Assembly (NCBI GenBank): GCA_018400255.1 | Contig: JAGYMO010000345.1 | Coordinates: 1 to 7,945, forward strand | Length of the DNA stretch: 7,945 nt | DNA from: Deltaproteobacteria bacterium | GTDB taxonomy: Bacteria > Desulfobacterota > DSM-4660 > Desulfatiglandales > B25-G16 | Direction: 5' to 3' | Shown here: positions 6,817 to 7,945 of the stretch, piece after piece | Position numbering within the stretch: position 1 is the first letter of the stretch | Layout of the letters: every line of letters begins with the position of its first letter | Made by a program: the position numbers and the translations under genes | The notes under the pieces: generated by a model | Databases searched by the model: none | Told to the model about the DNA's origin: nothing | Seen by the model: the letters and a program-made list of their open reading frames with translations, nothing else

Positions 6817-6874
6817 ATCCCGACTATAGGCGCATTCATCCACGGCTAAAGCCGTGGCTTTGTGCGGTCGGGAT
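6817..6874. repeat. Nested three-level inverted repeat
   Basis: Three pairs of perfect arms lie one inside the other: ATCCCGAC (6817-6824) with GTCGGGAT (6867-6874), CGCA (6831-6834) with TGCG (6863-6866), and CCACGGC (6840-6846) with GCCGTGG (6851-6857) around a TAAA loop. Unpaired are tatagg on the left only, and five bases on each side between the middle and inner stems. As RNA or single-stranded DNA this gives one long bulged hairpin of 19 base pairs. It lies 20 bases after repeat copy 1, so both may belong to one element. Confidence 0.8.
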
Positions 6875-7044
6875 AAAATAAGACCTCCATTAGCAAACCA
6901 TGGCCCTACAAAAAATATATTAAATTATTGGAGCAATCAGGCAAAATTTTGTCTACGGAGTTTTCTATTTATTCTACTATGAACCTACAGCATAATATGT
7001 GCCAATGAATTTCCAGGACCATAGTTTAATAGGGGGGCACCGCA

Positions 7045-7086
7045 ATGAGTAAACGTAAAAATAATTATCACTCAATTTATATGTAA
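7045..7086 (+). pseudogene. Possible remnant of an IS3-type orfA start
   Basis: ATG at 7045 is preceded by AGGGGGG (7031-7037) at a fitting distance. The 13 codons read MSKRKNNYHSIYM and then stop. The first residues resemble the usual beginning of IS3-family OrfA transposase proteins (basic MSKRK/R start before the helix-turn-helix), after which all similarity is lost. A 7-bp inverted repeat, ACCTACA (6983-6989) and TGTAGGT (7187-7193), flanks the region and could mark ends of a decayed element. The evidence is thin: ten residues are too few to be sure. Confidence 0.22.
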
Positions 7087-7259
7087 ATTCTGTTACTTAC
7101 TGAGGTGATGGCTTTACGTATTTAATTACTAATATGATAATGTTTTTTACCGGGGCTATTAAGAGTTCCATTTATTTCAACATTAATGTAGGTAATTTAT
7201 AAAAAAGATACAATAATGTATTTTCTACGCAACAAATAATCTCGACGGCTTGGCTTAGC

Positions 7260-7319
7260 GTGGAGCCCCACGGGCAAGCCCGTGGCACCACCTGGTTTCG
7301 CCGATTCGCTTCGCGAACG
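7260..7319. repeat. GC-rich palindromic repeat, copy 2, at composition break
   Basis: This is the second copy of the repeat at 6737-6796, same orientation, offset 523 bases. Hairpin CCACGGGC-AA-GCCCGTGG is at 7268-7285. A second hairpin is better formed than in copy 1: CCTGG (7291-7295) pairs with CCAGG (7320-7324) and TTCGC (7297-7301) with GCGAA (7313-7317). AT-rich sequence ends at its left border, and GC-rich sequence continues to its right. Confidence 0.85.
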
Positions 7320-7344
7320 CCAGGCCCTGGTGCGATCGTGCCTT

Positions 7345-7945
7345 TCATCCTTTGATCGCTCCCTGGGTGAGGCCCGCCACGATCTGGCGCTGGAAGATCA
7401 GCAGTAGGGCGAGCAGGGGCAAACTGCCTAGCACTGTGGCGGCGGCAAATGGGCCGAATGGCACGGTGAACACAGAGGAGCCCGCAATCCGCGCCATTGC
7501 CGGCGCCAGGGTTTGTAGCTCGCTGCGGCTCAGCCAGGTGAGGGCGATCGGGAACTCATTCCAGCTGAACAGGAACACCAGCAACCCCGTGCTTACAACC
7601 GAAGGGGCCATCAGCGGCAGCAGAATCCAGCGCAGCCTCTGCCAAAGAGTGAACCCCTCCAGTATGGCGTTTTCCTCCAGTTCAACAGGCATATCTGCGA
7701 AGGCCGCCTGCAGCAGCAGCACCGCTAGGGGTAGGGAAAGGCCGGCATAGGGCAGGCAAAGGGCCAGTAAGTTGTTTGCCAATCCCAGTTGCCGCGCCAC
7801 CTGCAGAAGCGCCAGGAAAAGCAGCACGTAGGGGAATACTGCCGCCGCCAGCAGTCCGCCGCCAACCACCACCTTGAGCAGGCCGCCACGGCGGCTGAGG
7901 GAGTAGGCGCAGGGAATGGCCAGGGCCAGGGTGAGCAGGGTGCTG
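7345..7945 (-). CDS. Carbohydrate ABC transporter permease, MalG-type (5' partial)
   Basis: On the - strand, the last 200 codons of an inner-membrane permease of the MalFGK/CUT1 sugar ABC transporter class can be read, ending in TGA at 7347-7345. The diagnostic EAA loop that docks the ATPase is clear: 'ELEENAILEGFTLWQRLRW', followed by 'ILLPLMAPSV' and 'FLFSWNEFPIAL', and the C-terminus 'QIVAGLTQGAIKG' is that of MalG-like subunits. The frame stays open to the right edge ('LALAIPCAYSLSRRGG...'), so the GTG codon at 7872 is internal and the N-terminal part with the first membrane helix lies outside. Full proteins have about 270-290 residues. Codons end mostly in G or C, unlike all genes to the left, and GCGATCG words occur in and next to it, as in many cyanobacteria. 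Similar cyanobacterial permeases import trehalose, sucrose or glucosylglycerol (GgtD type), but the substrate cannot be fixed here. Confidence 0.9.
   Translation of the reverse strand, partial: STLLTLALAIPCAYSLSRRGGLLKVVVGGGLLAAAVFPYVLLFLALLQVARQLGLANNLLALCLPYAGLSLPLAVLLLQAAFADMPVELEENAILEGFTLWQRLRWILLPLMAPSVVSTGLLVFLFSWNEFPIALTWLSRSELQTLAPAMARIAGSSVFTVPFGPFAAATVLGSLPLLALLLIFQRQIVAGLTQGAIKG

Larger units (their letters stand above)
6410..7259. other. Long non-coding stretch with hairpins and repeats
   Basis: No convincing gene is present in these 850 bases. The only longer frame is a 63-codon - strand reading over the end of the MCP, without ribosome site or recognisable product. The stretch is AT-rich except for a GC-rich hairpin chain at 6724-6874. 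No clear terminator follows the MCP. Bases 6410-6720, 6880-7040 and 7090-7250 contain nothing that I can identify apart from a possible IS remnant near 7045. The stretch looks like decayed or mobile-element-derived DNA. Confidence 0.6.

Noticed and set aside
6737..7319. CRISPR-like array formed by the two repeats
   Set aside because: There are only two copies, 523 bases apart, with no regular spacers and no cas gene nearby.
7352..7750. 132-codon frame on the + strand opposite the permease
   Set aside because: GC-rich coding DNA produces such antisense frames; the permease reading on the - strand has clear family motifs and this one has none.

Overview
The window appears to hold two kinds of DNA. 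Positions 1 to about 7250 are AT-rich, use AGA/AGG and ATA codons freely, and carry five recognisable genes on the + strand. The style is that of an anaerobic or microaerophilic Gram-negative bacterium: a sigma-54 promoter, a methyl-accepting chemotaxis protein of the kind common in Desulfobacterota and also found in anammox Planctomycetota, and radical SAM and flavin enzymes. No single gene fixes the taxon. From about 7260 to the right edge the DNA is clearly GC-rich, has C/G-ending codons and GCGATCG motifs, and encodes a sugar ABC-transporter permease on the - strand. This part looks cyanobacterial (picocyanobacteria-like). The change coincides with the second copy of a palindromic repeat. 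It could be a real transfer boundary or an assembly join, and the sequence alone does not decide.

Layout: (1) 2-1183, the 3' part of a VAO-type FAD-linked oxidoreductase, cut by the left edge. (2) 1271-1903, a complete LysE/RhtB-type exporter. (3) about 1911-2246, the C-terminal third of an SMP-30/gluconolactonase-type protein with its front missing, lying directly behind the exporter stop codon; a broken gene. (4) 2256-2957, a free-standing B3/B4 (PheRS beta-type) domain protein. (5) 3014-4300, a radical SAM protein with a CxxxCxxC cluster and a long unassigned N-terminal region. These genes share a strand with short gaps and could be one transcription unit.

A 318-base gap (4301-4618) then holds a consensus-perfect sigma-54 promoter, a palindrome and a pair of similar operator-like repeats about five helical turns apart. 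This control region precedes (6) an orphan methyl-accepting chemotaxis protein, 4619-6409, with a periplasmic double-Cache-like sensor. The MCP is therefore probably made only when a sigma-54 activator is engaged.

The 850-base stretch 6410-7259 has no convincing gene. It contains a chain of hairpins (6724-6874), including a nested three-level inverted repeat, a first copy of a roughly 60-bp GC-rich repeat, and possibly the first codons of a decayed IS3-type orfA. The second repeat copy (7260-7319) lies about 25 bases from the stop codon of (7) the permease, 7345 to the right edge, - strand, whose N-terminus is outside the window.

I found no CRISPR array, tRNA, rRNA or defence system. The parts most worth following up are the MCP control region, the LysE/SMP-30 junction, the hairpin chain and the composition break.
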